Shown: positions 17,320 through 25,737 of the stretch, in pieces
Numbering within the stretch: the stretch's first letter is position 1
Layout: each line of letters opens with the position of its first letter
NCBI RefSeq assembly: GCF_900108455.1
Contig: NZ_FNWS01000002.1
Coordinates: forward strand, 1-64,000
From: Fructobacillus pseudoficulneus
GTDB taxonomy: Bacteria; Bacillota; Bacilli; Lactobacillales; Lactobacillaceae
DNA length: 64,000 nucleotides
Direction: 5' to 3'
Translations under genes and position numbers: made by a program
The notes under the pieces: generated by a model
The model's database searches: none
Told to the model about the DNA's origin: nothing
The model's input: only the letters and a program-made list of their open reading frames with translations

Positions 17320-17389
17320 AAGTTTCCTGCGACCGTATTAACGGCATCAGGTTCAATGGGTATAATCTCAGCTCAGGGCACCCCAACTT
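17320..17389 (-). ncRNA. TPP riboswitch (THI box) of the tenA-thiDEM operon
   Basis: The minus strand shows the conserved THI-box blocks in order: GGGGTGCCC, CTGAGA, TATACCC, TTGAACCTGAT and GGAA. AAGTT/AACTT closes helix P1 (17385-17389 with 17320-17324). The aptamer lies just downstream of an extended -10 promoter (TGC TATAAT at 17402-17407) and upstream of a terminator, so TPP binding should cause premature termination. Confidence 0.95.
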
Positions 17390-17401
17390 TATATTACAGA
17401 A

Positions 17402-17410
17402 ATTATAGCA
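17402..17410 (-). promoter_or_regulatory. Extended -10 promoter of the tenA-thiDEM operon
   Basis: The minus strand has TGC directly before TATAAT (17402-17407), an extended -10 element. A -35 candidate (TGACAC or CTGACA) lies 18-19 bases upstream. The start site would fall at the first bases of the TPP aptamer. Confidence 0.65.
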
Positions 17411-17454
17411 TGAAAAGCGGCAAACGTGTCAGGATATTTTTCTTTTCCTAACTA

Positions 17455-17499
17455 TTGTATTTGAAATTTAAATCAGTTATATTATAAGCATACTTATAA
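17455..17499 (+). promoter_or_regulatory. Promoter with overlapping palindromic operator of the MarR gene
   Basis: A -35 TTGTAT (17455-17460) and -10 TATATT (17478-17483) have a 17-base spacer. A perfect 7-bp inverted repeat TTATAAG-CATA-CTTATAA (17482-17499) overlaps the end of the -10 and the start site. This arrangement is typical of MarR autorepression. Confidence 0.6.
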
Positions 17500-17532
17500 A
17501 ACATTCCCCAATTAAATAATAGGAGTTGACCT

Positions 17533-17991
17533 ATGAGCCCAGTAAAAAAATCATCTCTTGCCACCTACTTACAATCAACAAACCAAAATTTTTTCACCAT
17601 TTATACGGACTGGTTCCGCCAAATGAAGTACCGTCTTCGCAGCCTCAATTTAACTCACCCACAGTTTCAAATTTTAGCGACTGTTTATGGTCTTAGCTTG
17701 AGCGAACCGGAAGTCACACAAATCATGGTTGCTAAAGCAGCCGATGTGGATGCGATGACAGCTTCATCAATTATCACGAAGCTCAGTCGTGATGATCTGT
17801 TAGACCGTTTCCCAGGGAAAAAGAGTCCGCGCTCAAAGGCACTGTCCCTTACGGAGGCTGGTGAACGTAAATTACAAGAGGCGCTCGATACAGTCAACAC
17901 CTTTAATCAAGACTACTGGTCACAATTTGATCCAACACTTGTGGACCAAATGGCTGCTGTAATGCCAATTGTGAAAAGCCATCATTTTTAA
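17533..17991 (+). CDS. MarR-family transcriptional regulator
   Basis: The 152-residue protein has the MarR winged-helix layout: an N-terminal dimerisation helix, THPQFQILATVYGL near residue 45, the recognition segment DVDAMTASSIITKLSRDDLL near 80-98, a wing with KKSPRSKALSLTEAG near 104 and a C-terminal dimerisation helix. A GGAG site lies upstream of the ATG at 17533. It converges on the MFS carrier gene across a bidirectional terminator. The palindrome in its own promoter suggests autoregulation; the ligand is unknown, and whether it controls the neighbouring carrier is not shown. Confidence 0.88.
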   Translation: MSPVKKSSLATYLQSTNQNFFTIYTDWFRQMKYRLRSLNLTHPQFQILATVYGLSLSEPEVTQIMVAKAADVDAMTASSIITKLSRDDLLDRFPGKKSPRSKALSLTEAGERKLQEALDTVNTFNQDYWSQFDPTLVDQMAAVMPIVKSHHF

Positions 17992-17999
17992 ACGCAGCT

Positions 18000-18033
18000 A
18001 AAAACCGCCCATAACAAGTTGGGCGGTTTTTAT
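18000..18033. terminator. Bidirectional terminator between MarR and MFS genes
   Basis: The hairpin AAAACCGCCC...GGGCGGTTTT with a T-run on each strand separates two convergent genes. Confidence 0.85.
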
Positions 18034-18036
18034 TTT

Positions 18037-19392
18037 TCACGCTTTACCTTGATTCGCCGCCATCTCAAGGCGTCGAATCTGCTGTTCTTTAAATACTAAG
18101 AAAACCAACAAGGTAATAGCAACTAAGGCTGCCAAGTAAATAATATAAGAACCAGCATTCCAGCCATAGAGCTGGACTAAATAACCAATCAAGGCTGTTG
18201 CGATTGTTTCACCAAAAATGTACTGAAAAAAGCCCATAAATCCTGTTGAAAGGCCAAGTGCATAATTTGGAACCGCTTCGTTCACCATTAGTCCAACCAA
18301 AGATAATGGTGTGTAAATCAAAGTTCCTAACAAAAAAAGCGCTAACATCAGCAACATTTGGTTGGTAGAGGTAAAGTAAACCGCCAAGCAAGCCAACATT
18401 CCCAGTGCCGATGCCAAGCAAATCAATGCTCGTCGACCATTTAAAAAGTCAGATAAAGCCCCCATTGCAATCACACCAGGAACAGCTGATAGCTCAAAAA
18501 TACCAACAAACCACTTTGCCCAAGTAATACTAAAACCCTTCGTTGGTAAGTAAGAAGGAATCCAAGACAAAATGCCATAACGAACGATATAAATCGACAT
18601 CGAAGTTAAGGTGACCATCCAAACAACTTTATTCAACAAGATACTTTGCACAAAAATTTCAGCAAAGCGAGCATCCGTAGTCGTTTGATTGGTTGTATGA
18701 CCGCGATGATCAACTTCCACATAGCCTGAGTGAGAGGCAATATCAGGTAGTCCAACGCTTTCCGGCTTATCCGTATTAATCAAAAGCATTAGAGTGACAA
18801 TCAGAGAAGAAATCACAGAAGAGACGACAAACACAGCCGTTAAGGAACCAGCATAGATAAAGGTTGCCAGCTGCACCGATGCTACACAAAGAAAGGCACC
18901 GGCATTATGAGCGGAAGCCCAAATTGAAAAAATTGACCCTCGATACCTTTTAGAAAACCAAATTGAGATCTGCCGCTGGCAGGCTGGTGCGCCCATCGCC
19001 TGTGTCATTGCAATGAGCAACATCAATACCAGAATTAAGGCAAAGTTTTGTGTAAAGCCAATTAATAAATTAAAAAAGGCAGATAGGTAAAGGCCAATCG
19101 CTAAAAAGAGTCGCGCGTTCATTCGGTCAACTAACGCCCCCATGAAAATTTTGGCAATACCATAACCAATTCCAAAAGTTGATAGAATCAGGCCAATTTG
19201 GCCGATACTAAAACCGTAGGCATTCATAATCGGCACCTGCTCCGTTGTAAAAACCAGCCGAATAATGTAATAGGCAATGTAGGTAAAACTAGTAGCTGCC
19301 AAGACACCGGCTTGGCGACGACGATAAGTGCTGTGTACTTTTTCAGTGCTTCGAACCTCTGGCCGAATGCCCTGTTTCATAAATCCAAACAT
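18037..19392 (-). CDS. MFS transporter of the organophosphate:phosphate antiporter type (GlpT/UhpT-like)
   Basis: The 451-residue protein has about 12 transmembrane segments. FTYIAYYIIRLVFTTEQ near residue 38, the loop GIGYGIAKIFMGALVDRMNAR near 75-95 and ACQRQISIWFSKRYRG near 135-150 match the OPA family (GlpT, UhpT, PgtP), which exchanges sugar phosphates or glycerol-3-phosphate for phosphate. I start at ATG 19392, which has AAAGGAAA upstream; in-frame upstream codons have no site. The gene stands alone. The leader is long and starts in a strong inverted repeat. The actual substrate is not evident. Confidence 0.82.
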   Translation of the reverse strand: MFGFMKQGIRPEVRSTEKVHSTYRRRQAGVLAATSFTYIAYYIIRLVFTTEQVPIMNAYGFSIGQIGLILSTFGIGYGIAKIFMGALVDRMNARLFLAIGLYLSAFFNLLIGFTQNFALILVLMLLIAMTQAMGAPACQRQISIWFSKRYRGSIFSIWASAHNAGAFLCVASVQLATFIYAGSLTAVFVVSSVISSLIVTLMLLINTDKPESVGLPDIASHSGYVEVDHRGHTTNQTTTDARFAEIFVQSILLNKVVWMVTLTSMSIYIVRYGILSWIPSYLPTKGFSITWAKWFVGIFELSAVPGVIAMGALSDFLNGRRALICLASALGMLACLAVYFTSTNQMLLMLALFLLGTLIYTPLSLVGLMVNEAVPNYALGLSTGFMGFFQYIFGETIATALIGYLVQLYGWNAGSYIIYLAALVAITLLVFLVFKEQQIRRLEMAANQGKA

Positions 19393-19496
19393 AGCATTTC
19401 CTTTCAAATCAACAAGCAAAAAATTAGTTTTAGTTGCTTGAATTAACTGCATCACCTACGACTTTAGGGCAAGCAATGCATGACAATGTTTTACAA

Positions 19497-19564
19497 TTAG
19501 TCGGGAACCTGGCCAGTTCTTCCCGTCTAATTTGATTTTATCTGGTTACCCCATTTATTGTCAA
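19497..19564 (-). promoter_or_regulatory. Promoter of the OPA-type carrier with a long inverted repeat at the start site
   Basis: On the minus strand a -35 TTGACA (19559-19564) and -10 TAAAAT (19535-19540) have an 18-base spacer. Immediately downstream is TTAGACGGGAA...TTCCCGACTAA (19497-19530), an inverted repeat with the inner palindrome CTGGCCAG. About 105 bases follow before the ATG, with one further hairpin (CAAGCAA/TTGCTTG). The rest of the 19393-19740 gap holds no gene. Confidence 0.65.
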
Positions 19565-19696
19565 GAAAAATAATTATAAAAAACGCCTTTATATAGGTGT
19601 TGTAAACCCTTACATTTTATATTTTATTAACTTATTTTTCTATTAATTTTTGAAGGAATATTTCAACTAAGGCAACCCGCTGCATTACAAAATAAA

Positions 19697-19735
19697 AAAG
19701 ACCAACAATAACAATGTTGATCTTCTGCAAAAAAA
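19697..19735 (-). terminator. Terminator of the PH-domain operon
   Basis: On the minus strand GATCAACA/TGTTGGTC form a stem with a 7-base loop, followed by TTTTTTATTTTG. It lies directly after the stop of the larger PH-domain gene. Confidence 0.8.
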
Positions 19736-19740
19736 ATTAA

Positions 19741-21267
19741 TTATTGTTGCTTTAGGCGAAACTGCTTATGACTCATTTGCTGGTACCAGTCAAAAATTTC
19801 ATCGGCCTGTTGTCGCTGTATGTAACGACACTCGATTTTCGTAGTTGAGTCATCGGAACGAACCTCGGCTCGTAAATGAACGCGTTGGTTTCGTTGAGCC
19901 AACCACCAGCTTTGCCGTAATTGCAAGGATTGAATCTTATCCCACTCGGCAAAGGTCGTTACTTTTTCATACATCGAACCGTATTGGAGAACCAAACCGC
20001 CGTGCCCAAGCAAAGCGACACCAGTATTATGCCCCTTATGCCAACCGGCACCGGCTACCAATAACGATAGCAAAACAGCGACAGTAATCGCCCATCCCGT
20101 GTGCACAAAGTATAAAATCCAACCGAGGTAGAGCCACAACAAGACGAGACCGTTGCGGGCCATCGTCAAACTTTGGTAAAGGCTACCGGCAGTCAGCGGT
20201 TGCCGATCATCCTTTGGTACAACGGGCAACCAATTCGAAACTAATTCATAGGCCTGTTTCGTTTGAACCAGTGGAATGAGTGTTGGCATCATCCTTGAGG
20301 CCTGGTCATCCCCGTTGGCATCCGTGATAATTCGTACCTTCACGGAAACATAGCCCAATAATTGCCGGAAAATATTTTGCCGAAATTGAACTGCCTGAAC
20401 ACGTTTGATGGCGAGATGTAACGTTTTCTTTTGAAACAAACCGCGCTGTATCGTCAAATGCTCGGCATTTTGATTGACCGAAAAGCCAAAGTACAGAACA
20501 ATAATTCGAATAACGTTGAACACTAGTAAGATGACAACAAACAATAGCACTGCCAATAACAGCAAGAAGAAGCCGATACTAACCGCTTGTGCCGAAAAGC
20601 GTTTGGTCAACGCCTTCACCCAATGGCTATCCATATCAACATGGCTAAAAAAGGCGCCAAAGAAAATCAAAAATTGAACGAAAACATCAAAACTGGTCAG
20701 CGCGTAGGCAACTAAGGAAGCAACAGAAGCCCGATAGTCATCACGGTGATTGCTAGTAACCGCCGCCGTAGCCGCAGCACTTGCCTCCTCTGACTCAGGC
20801 GCTTTCTCACCAGTCTGAGCAGCAGTTAGTAAGTCTTGCAAATTTTGACTGTTATCTTGACGCTTGGCCTCCAGGACCTCTGCCAGCCAACTGGGAACGA
20901 CCGATAAGGTAATCTGATTATCCTTATCGTTGTGACCACCCGAATCAACCGCAATCGATTCAAGGTGAAATGGTGCCAAAAAGAACCATTGGTTGCGCTG
21001 AATATTTTGAATTTTATGGTATGGCAAATGGCGAACACGACGCTCAAGAATCCCCGACCGAAAAATTAACTCATCGTCCGTCAATTCATAGGTTTTGCGC
21101 CAAAAAGACAGTAGGACAAAGTCTAAACCGGCCAGTAAAATTGCCAGCCAGGCCCAGAGACTGAACCTCAAAAAAACCGCCGACGAGGCAATCACCCAAA
21201 AAAAGGAGCGAATATCATTAAATAGTTCCCCCACTAAGGCAAAGGGGTGCAAATGTCTAGGCGTCAT
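19741..21267 (-). CDS. Bacterial PH-domain (DUF304/YdbT-like) membrane protein
   Basis: The 508-residue protein has transmembrane pairs near residues 20-55, 200-260 and 370-410, each followed by a PH-like beta-rich domain. Typical lines are YELTDDELIFRSGILERRVRHLPYHKIQNIQRNQWFF near 75-110, NQNAEHLTIQRGLFQKKTLHLAIKRVQAVQF near 260-290 and a third copy ending the protein. This layout equals B. subtilis YdbT, which pairs with YdbS. The genes overlap by 11 bases in the same order, so they probably form a complex in the membrane. The function is poorly known; a link to envelope stress or antimicrobial peptide resistance has been suggested for family members. An Ala/Glu-rich linker lies near residue 150-170. 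Confidence 0.85.
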   Translation of the reverse strand: MTPRHLHPFALVGELFNDIRSFFWVIASSAVFLRFSLWAWLAILLAGLDFVLLSFWRKTYELTDDELIFRSGILERRVRHLPYHKIQNIQRNQWFFLAPFHLESIAVDSGGHNDKDNQITLSVVPSWLAEVLEAKRQDNSQNLQDLLTAAQTGEKAPESEEASAAATAAVTSNHRDDYRASVASLVAYALTSFDVFVQFLIFFGAFFSHVDMDSHWVKALTKRFSAQAVSIGFFLLLLAVLLFVVILLVFNVIRIIVLYFGFSVNQNAEHLTIQRGLFQKKTLHLAIKRVQAVQFRQNIFRQLLGYVSVKVRIITDANGDDQASRMMPTLIPLVQTKQAYELVSNWLPVVPKDDRQPLTAGSLYQSLTMARNGLVLLWLYLGWILYFVHTGWAITVAVLLSLLVAGAGWHKGHNTGVALLGHGGLVLQYGSMYEKVTTFAEWDKIQSLQLRQSWWLAQRNQRVHLRAEVRSDDSTTKIECRYIQRQQADEIFDWYQQMSHKQFRLKQQ

Positions 21268-21727
21268 GACGGGCCTCCTTTGCCAATGTCATGACTTGGT
21301 CCTTGAAGCTTTCAGCTTCAGCCTCCGTCAAAGCATCAATGCTGTAATCGGATCCACCAGTGACAATGGTGACTTCCTGCAACTTAAAAGCAAGTAGTAA
21401 TGGCCCCTGATTTAAATTCACATTTTGAATGCGGTCAATTGGAATGGCAATCCACTTACGAAAGAAAAAGCCCTTTTGAATTTCGACATCCATCTCATTG
21501 ACTGAATAATGGTAAAAGGCATAGCGATAATGAACTAAGCCAAGACCACCAAGTGACAATAAGATAATGGCAGCAAGGATCAACCAAAAAAGACTGGTTG
21601 GTATCGTGACCTTGGTAAACTGATTAACCGCCCAGATACCAACAAAGTAAAGTCCCAAGACAATAACAATTGTCATCGCTTCACTCCAGTACCAGACTGA
21701 TTTCACTTGCTTTGGTAATGCTTTCAT
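21257..21727 (-). CDS. Bacterial PH-domain (YdbS-like) membrane protein
   Basis: The 156-residue protein has two N-terminal transmembrane segments (residues about 18-38 and 45-68) and one PH-like domain (YHYSVNEMDVEIQKGFFFRKWIAIPIDRIQNVNLNQGPLL, split here by segment). I start at ATG 21727, which has GGGAG upstream; a longer frame would extend into the proC terminator. It is the first gene of a two-gene operon with the YdbT-like partner. Confidence 0.85.
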   Translation of the reverse strand: MKALPKQVKSVWYWSEAMTIVIVLGLYFVGIWAVNQFTKVTIPTSLFWLILAAIILLSLGGLGLVHYRYAFYHYSVNEMDVEIQKGFFFRKWIAIPIDRIQNVNLNQGPLLLAFKLQEVTIVTGGSDYSIDALTEAEAESFKDQVMTLAKEARHDA

Positions 21728-21748
21728 TGTGATTCTCCCTCTCTCAAT

Positions 21749-21787
21749 AAAAAACAGGACCCTGGGGTCAATTGGCTCCAAAGTCCT
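21749..21787 (-). terminator. Terminator of proC
   Basis: On the minus strand GGACTTTGG/CCAGGGTCC form a 9-bp stem with two G-T pairs, followed by TGTTTTTTATT. It lies 32 bases after the proC stop and just before the PH-domain operon. Confidence 0.8.
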
Positions 21788-21818
21788 AATCTGACTTCGC
21801 TATTATATTTTTTCTGGC

Positions 21819-22589
21819 TTATTCATCACCAGCTGCTGCCAAAATCGCGGCGTGAACAGCGGCACGGAAACCATGTTGGTCAAGTGCTAAGACACCCTTA
21901 ATCGTTGTGCCACCTGGTGAGGTAATTTGTCCCTTCAAATCACCAAATGACTTGTCTGATGTCTGTGCCAATTTGGCCGTACCACTAACAACTGAAGCAA
22001 CTACTGCGGCGGCCGTTTGACGGTCCATTCCTCGCGAAACAGCGGCATCTTCCATGGCATCCATCAAAACATCAATAAAGGCTGGTGAACAACCACCAAC
22101 TGTTCCAGCAATTGCTAGCTGATCTTCTTTGACGACAACCACATCCCCTAATGTATCCAAGACGGTGCGAATCACCCGCTGGTCTGCTTCCTGAATCGAA
22201 TCATTATATGACAAAGCCGTTGTCCCAGCATTAATGGCTACCGGAATGTTTGGAATAAAGGTCGTGACCGGGTTCTTAGGAGCTGCCCTGCGCAAATCAG
22301 CATTCGTCACACTCGCTGCTGCTGACAAAACAACCACTTTGCTATCCAATCCTGCCTGCACTAAGTCAGCCAAAACCGCGACCACGTACTTTGCTGGTAC
22401 CGTTAAAATCACCACATCCGGACCTTGCGCCAGCAAATCCTCGTAACGACTGTAGATTGGCACTTGCAACTCGTCGGCCTTTGCCGCATTTGATGAGTAA
22501 CCCAATACTTCGACGGCTTGTTCTGATCGCGTCAACCCTTGAACAATGGCAGTGCCCATGTGTCCGAGGCCAAATACACCAATTTTCAT
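21819..22589 (-). CDS. proC: Pyrroline-5-carboxylate reductase
   Basis: The 256-residue protein starts with a Rossmann motif (IGVFGLGHMGTAIVQGL). VILTVPAKYV near residue 58, TTFIPNIPVAINAGTTAL near 108-125, GTVGGCSPAFIDVLMDAM near 160-178 and the signature DLKGQITSPGGTTIKGVLAL near 222-240 are ProC features. It reduces pyrroline-5-carboxylate to proline with NAD(P)H, the last step of proline synthesis. It appears monocistronic. The family signature makes confusion with other reductases unlikely. Confidence 0.95.
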   Translation of the reverse strand: MKIGVFGLGHMGTAIVQGLTRSEQAVEVLGYSSNAAKADELQVPIYSRYEDLLAQGPDVVILTVPAKYVVAVLADLVQAGLDSKVVVLSAAASVTNADLRRAAPKNPVTTFIPNIPVAINAGTTALSYNDSIQEADQRVIRTVLDTLGDVVVVKEDQLAIAGTVGGCSPAFIDVLMDAMEDAAVSRGMDRQTAAAVVASVVSGTAKLAQTSDKSFGDLKGQITSPGGTTIKGVLALDQHGFRAAVHAAILAAAGDE

Positions 22590-22671
22590 CCCAAACTCCT
22601 TTAAAAATTTATTTCTTCTATTCTAACATAATTCTAACATATTTCAGCAGTCTAACTGATGAACTGACAAA

Positions 22672-22706
22672 GAAAAAGCACCGCCAAAATAGCGATGCTT
22701 TTCTCA
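22672..22706 (-). terminator. Terminator of the amino-acid permease gene
   Basis: On the minus strand AAGCATCGC/GCGGTGCTT form a stem with a 7-base loop, followed by TTTCTTTG. Confidence 0.75.
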
Positions 22707-22716
22707 AAATCTTAGC

Positions 22717-24043
22717 TTATTTTTTAATACGGAAAAAGGCAATAATCGTTAACAATACCATCCAAATTAATGATAACAACGTTGTAATTGTTGTTTCATG
22801 ATTCAACAAAAGAATAATGAAAATCAATGCCAAAAAAGCAATGGTCAAATAATTTGAAAATGGGGCTAACGGTAATTTGAAGCCATGACTCTTTGTGCCA
22901 TGCGTTTGCTTCTTAAAGCGCAAATGTGTCCACATCAATGCCATATAAATCAGCAAGAAGGCCGCTGAAGCGGTTGATGAAATCAGGGTAAAGGCATCCG
23001 TTAGGAACAAGTAGTTCACCACCACGGCCAAGCCAACAATCAAGGTCGAGAGGTTAATCGCTGACTTAGGAATCGCATTTTTGTTCAAACGCTTAAAACG
23101 AGACTTTTCGCCGACCAAAGAATACAGCATCCGGCCTGTGGTAAAGAAGGCCGAATTAATTGAAGAAGCAGCCGCTGTCAAAACAACGAAGTTAATCACC
23201 GCTGCTGCCGAGCTCACGCCAATCCCGGAAAAGACCTGGACAAAGGGTGAAACACCAGCTTGGTAGTTTGTCCATGGCTGAATAATCATAATCGCTGACA
23301 AGGCACCGATATAAAAAATCAAAATCCGGATGACAATTGAATTCACTGCTCGAGGAATCGTTTCCAATGGATCCTTTGTTTCTGCGGCTGTAATCCCGAC
23401 AAACTCAACCCCTAAAAAGGCGAAGAAGGCCATTTGGAAGGTCGACAACAAGTCCTTACCATGGTTAGCCACCAAGCCGTGTGACCACAACGTTGAAAAT
23501 TCAGTCACGCCCATTGAAGTCTTGACATGGCCGAAAGCCAAAATCAAACCTGTGACAATCATGGCGACAACTTTAATCATGACAAACCAGAATTCGGCTT
23601 CGCCAAAAATTTTCACTGCAATCGTGTTCGTGAAGTACAAAGCCACTAAAAAGGCCAACTCCCAAGGCCAAACTGGCCAAGATGGGAACCAAAACTGCAT
23701 ATAAGTCCCAATCGCCGTTAGCTCCGTCATCGCGATGACAACCCAGCCAATCCAGTAAGTCCAACCCAGCACAAAGCCGGCCCGCTCCCCCAGATACTGG
23801 GTCATAAAGTCGATAAAGACAGGCTTGGTATCATCTGAGACCAACAGTTCCCCCGAGGGCGCGCATCATCGCAAAGACAAAGAGCCCAGTAATAATATAA
23901 ACCAGCAAAATAGCCGGTCCAGCTTTATGAATGGAAGAACCAGCTCCCAAAAAAAGCCCAGTTCCAATCGTCCCACCCAGGGCAATCATTGCCACATGTC
24001 GGTGCGACAGTGTTCGAGCAAAGCCCGATTGTTCAGTATTCAT
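22717..24043 (-). pseudogene. Amino-acid permease (APC/AAT family), frameshifted at 23850-23854
   Basis: Two reading frames make one permease of about 441 residues. The first (ATG 24043, AAGGAG upstream) gives the N-terminus with [23 protein letters not shown], the amino-acid-permease signature, and runs to FAMMRALG. The second continues at about 23844 with [20 protein letters not shown]. On the minus strand the junction reads CTCGGGGGAACTG; removing one G gives the expected [10 protein letters not shown]. So one extra base in a five-C run (plus strand 23850-23854) breaks the gene. It could be a true pseudogene, a phase-variable tract or a sequencing error. Intact members of this AAT group import amino acids such as alanine, serine, lysine or GABA. 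It is divergent from a LysR regulator. Confidence 0.88.
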
Positions 24044-24082
24044 TAACAATTTCTCCTTTAAAATCCTACCCTAATAGTCTAT

Positions 24083-24101
24083 ACTTAGTCCTAAAGTAAG
24101 T
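24083..24101. promoter_or_regulatory. Candidate LysR-type operator between permease and LysR genes
   Basis: An inverted repeat ACTTA-N9-TAAGT lies in the 110-base divergent region; it contains a T-N11-A type LysR box. The evidence is pattern only. Confidence 0.4.
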
Positions 24102-24153
24102 AAAACTAAAGTTATTCAATTTAACATAAAAAAAATTCATCAAAGGATCTTTC

Positions 24154-25026
24154 ATGAAAACTTTCACCTATGAAATTTTTACGACCGTGGCCGAACTAAA
24201 GTCCTTTCGTAAAGCGGCTGACGCCTTAAACATCACGCCTTCCGCTGTCTCCCACTCCATTTCTCATTTGGAAAATCAATTGGGAATTCCCCTACTCTTG
24301 CGCAACCGCTCCGAAATGGTGGTCACGAAAAACGGGGAAATTCTCTTACCAATGATTGAACGCATTTTAAACCAAGAGCGCCAGCTCCTAGTCACCGCCG
24401 CCAAAATCCAAGGCTTACAGGGCGGGCAAATTCGGATTGGCGCCATTTCCTCGGTTTGTATCGCTTGGCTGCCAACCATCATCCGCCGCTTTGCCAAAAC
24501 CTATCCCGACGTTGAAATCACCCTGATTCAGGGATCCTTTGCAGAAATCGAACAGGCCCTATCACTGGGTAAAATCGACCTTGGCTTCTCAGCCCTACCG
24601 GCTGAGGACCGACTGGATTCCTTTGACCTGATTGACGATGAAATCAAATGCATTACCGATGCCGACTTTGTTCCCAAAAATGGGCATTCCATCAGCCAGG
24701 CAGACTTGACCGACCAGCACTTTATTTTGCAACGGTCGGACTATGATTCCGATACCAAGGCCGCCCTGGACGAATTGCAGGTTAAACCGCAGGCCATTAA
24801 CTATTCAATCGATGACCAATCAATCTTAGCGATGGTGGAGGCAGGCTTGGGCTGGGGAATCTTGCCGGACTTGGCCTTAACCAAGTTAGCTGGAGATGTC
24901 AAAGCTTATCCCTTTGAAAAGCACTACTACCGTCACCTCGGGCTCGTAATCAACCCCTCATCAGCCAAAGACCCCTTTGTAAAGGCGATGAAGCAAGAAA
25001 TTTTTAATTACCTTGAAATCAACTAA
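24154..25026 (+). CDS. LysR-family transcriptional regulator
   Basis: The 290-residue protein has the LysR layout: an N-terminal helix-turn-helix (FRKAADALNITPSAVSHSISHLENQLGIPLLLR, residues about 18-50), a linker helix and a substrate-binding domain from about residue 90 (GGQIRIGAISSVCIAWLP, and GLGWGILPDLAL near 230). It is transcribed away from the broken amino-acid permease, so that gene is the most likely target. The inducer is unknown. If the permease is truly dead, the regulator may have lost its main target or also control distant genes. Confidence 0.9.
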   Translation: MKTFTYEIFTTVAELKSFRKAADALNITPSAVSHSISHLENQLGIPLLLRNRSEMVVTKNGEILLPMIERILNQERQLLVTAAKIQGLQGGQIRIGAISSVCIAWLPTIIRRFAKTYPDVEITLIQGSFAEIEQALSLGKIDLGFSALPAEDRLDSFDLIDDEIKCITDADFVPKNGHSISQADLTDQHFILQRSDYDSDTKAALDELQVKPQAINYSIDDQSILAMVEAGLGWGILPDLALTKLAGDVKAYPFEKHYYRHLGLVINPSSAKDPFVKAMKQEIFNYLEIN

Positions 25027-25060
25027 AAAAGCTCCGACAGAAATCTGTCGAAGCTTTTTT
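25027..25060. terminator. Bidirectional terminator between LysR and ykoC
   Basis: The hairpin AAAGCTCCGACAG...CTGTCGAAGCTTT with flanking A- and T-runs lies between convergent genes. Confidence 0.85.
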
Positions 25061-25068
25061 CTATACAA

Positions 25069-25737
25069 TTAATAAGTAGATAGCCGTAAAATCACTTGAA
25101 TCAACAAGACAATTACTGCCATTGTGACCCAACCAGATTTCGACCATGGATATTGCTGGTAGGCCGACCGGTTGGCTCCCTCTTGGAAGCCGTGAGAAGT
25201 CATCGCCATCGCTAGGTTTTTCGACCACTTAATCGCATGCACCAGGGCCTTAAAGTACAACGTTGGCTGCCACCAGCGCAATACTTCCCCACGCATCATT
25301 CCTGCCGCCTGAATCGAGGCAAAGGCTTGCTTAAAACGTGGCATAAAGTTCAAGGCACCTAAAATTCCATACGTGAAGGTCGCTGACATTTTCAAATTTT
25401 GCCGTAATGAAGCCAGCAAAACATAAGGCGTCATACCAATCGTTAACCAGGCCCCCATAAAGATGAAGGCCAGCACACGAGAACCCATTACAAAACCGAA
25501 ATGAAGGTTTTCAGCCCGACTTCCCTGGCCATAAAGGTAAAAGGACCAAAAGGTTCCCAGCACCGGAATCACAGCTACTAAAAAGTAAAAGCCAATCTTT
25601 TTCCAGGACTGCCGCTTCACCAACAAAATAATCAGTGATGTCACCATTAAAATGATGTTTAAGGTGACCGACTTTGTCAAAGAAATTTCCAGGGAAATTA
25701 AGAGGGCTAGTAACAACCGTTGTGTCGCATTCATCAT
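25069..25737 (-). CDS. ykoC: ECF transporter transmembrane (EcfT-type) protein, YkoC-like
   Basis: The 222-residue membrane protein has about five hydrophobic segments and the EcfT coupling region (AAGMMRGEVLRWWQPTLYFKALVHA, split motif near residue 140-165) with the Ala-Arg-Gly-type cytoplasmic helices that contact the ATPases. The start ATG 25737 overlaps the ykoD stop by 4 bases and has GGAGG upstream. It is the last gene of the TPP-regulated ykoE-ykoD-ykoC operon. It would couple ATP hydrolysis to the substrate-binding YkoE subunit. Confidence 0.88.
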   Translation of the reverse strand: MMNATQRLLLALLISLEISLTKSVTLNIILMVTSLIILLVKRQSWKKIGFYFLVAVIPVLGTFWSFYLYGQGSRAENLHFGFVMGSRVLAFIFMGAWLTIGMTPYVLLASLRQNLKMSATFTYGILGALNFMPRFKQAFASIQAAGMMRGEVLRWWQPTLYFKALVHAIKWSKNLAMAMTSHGFQEGANRSAYQQYPWSKSGWVTMAVIVLLIQVILRLSTY

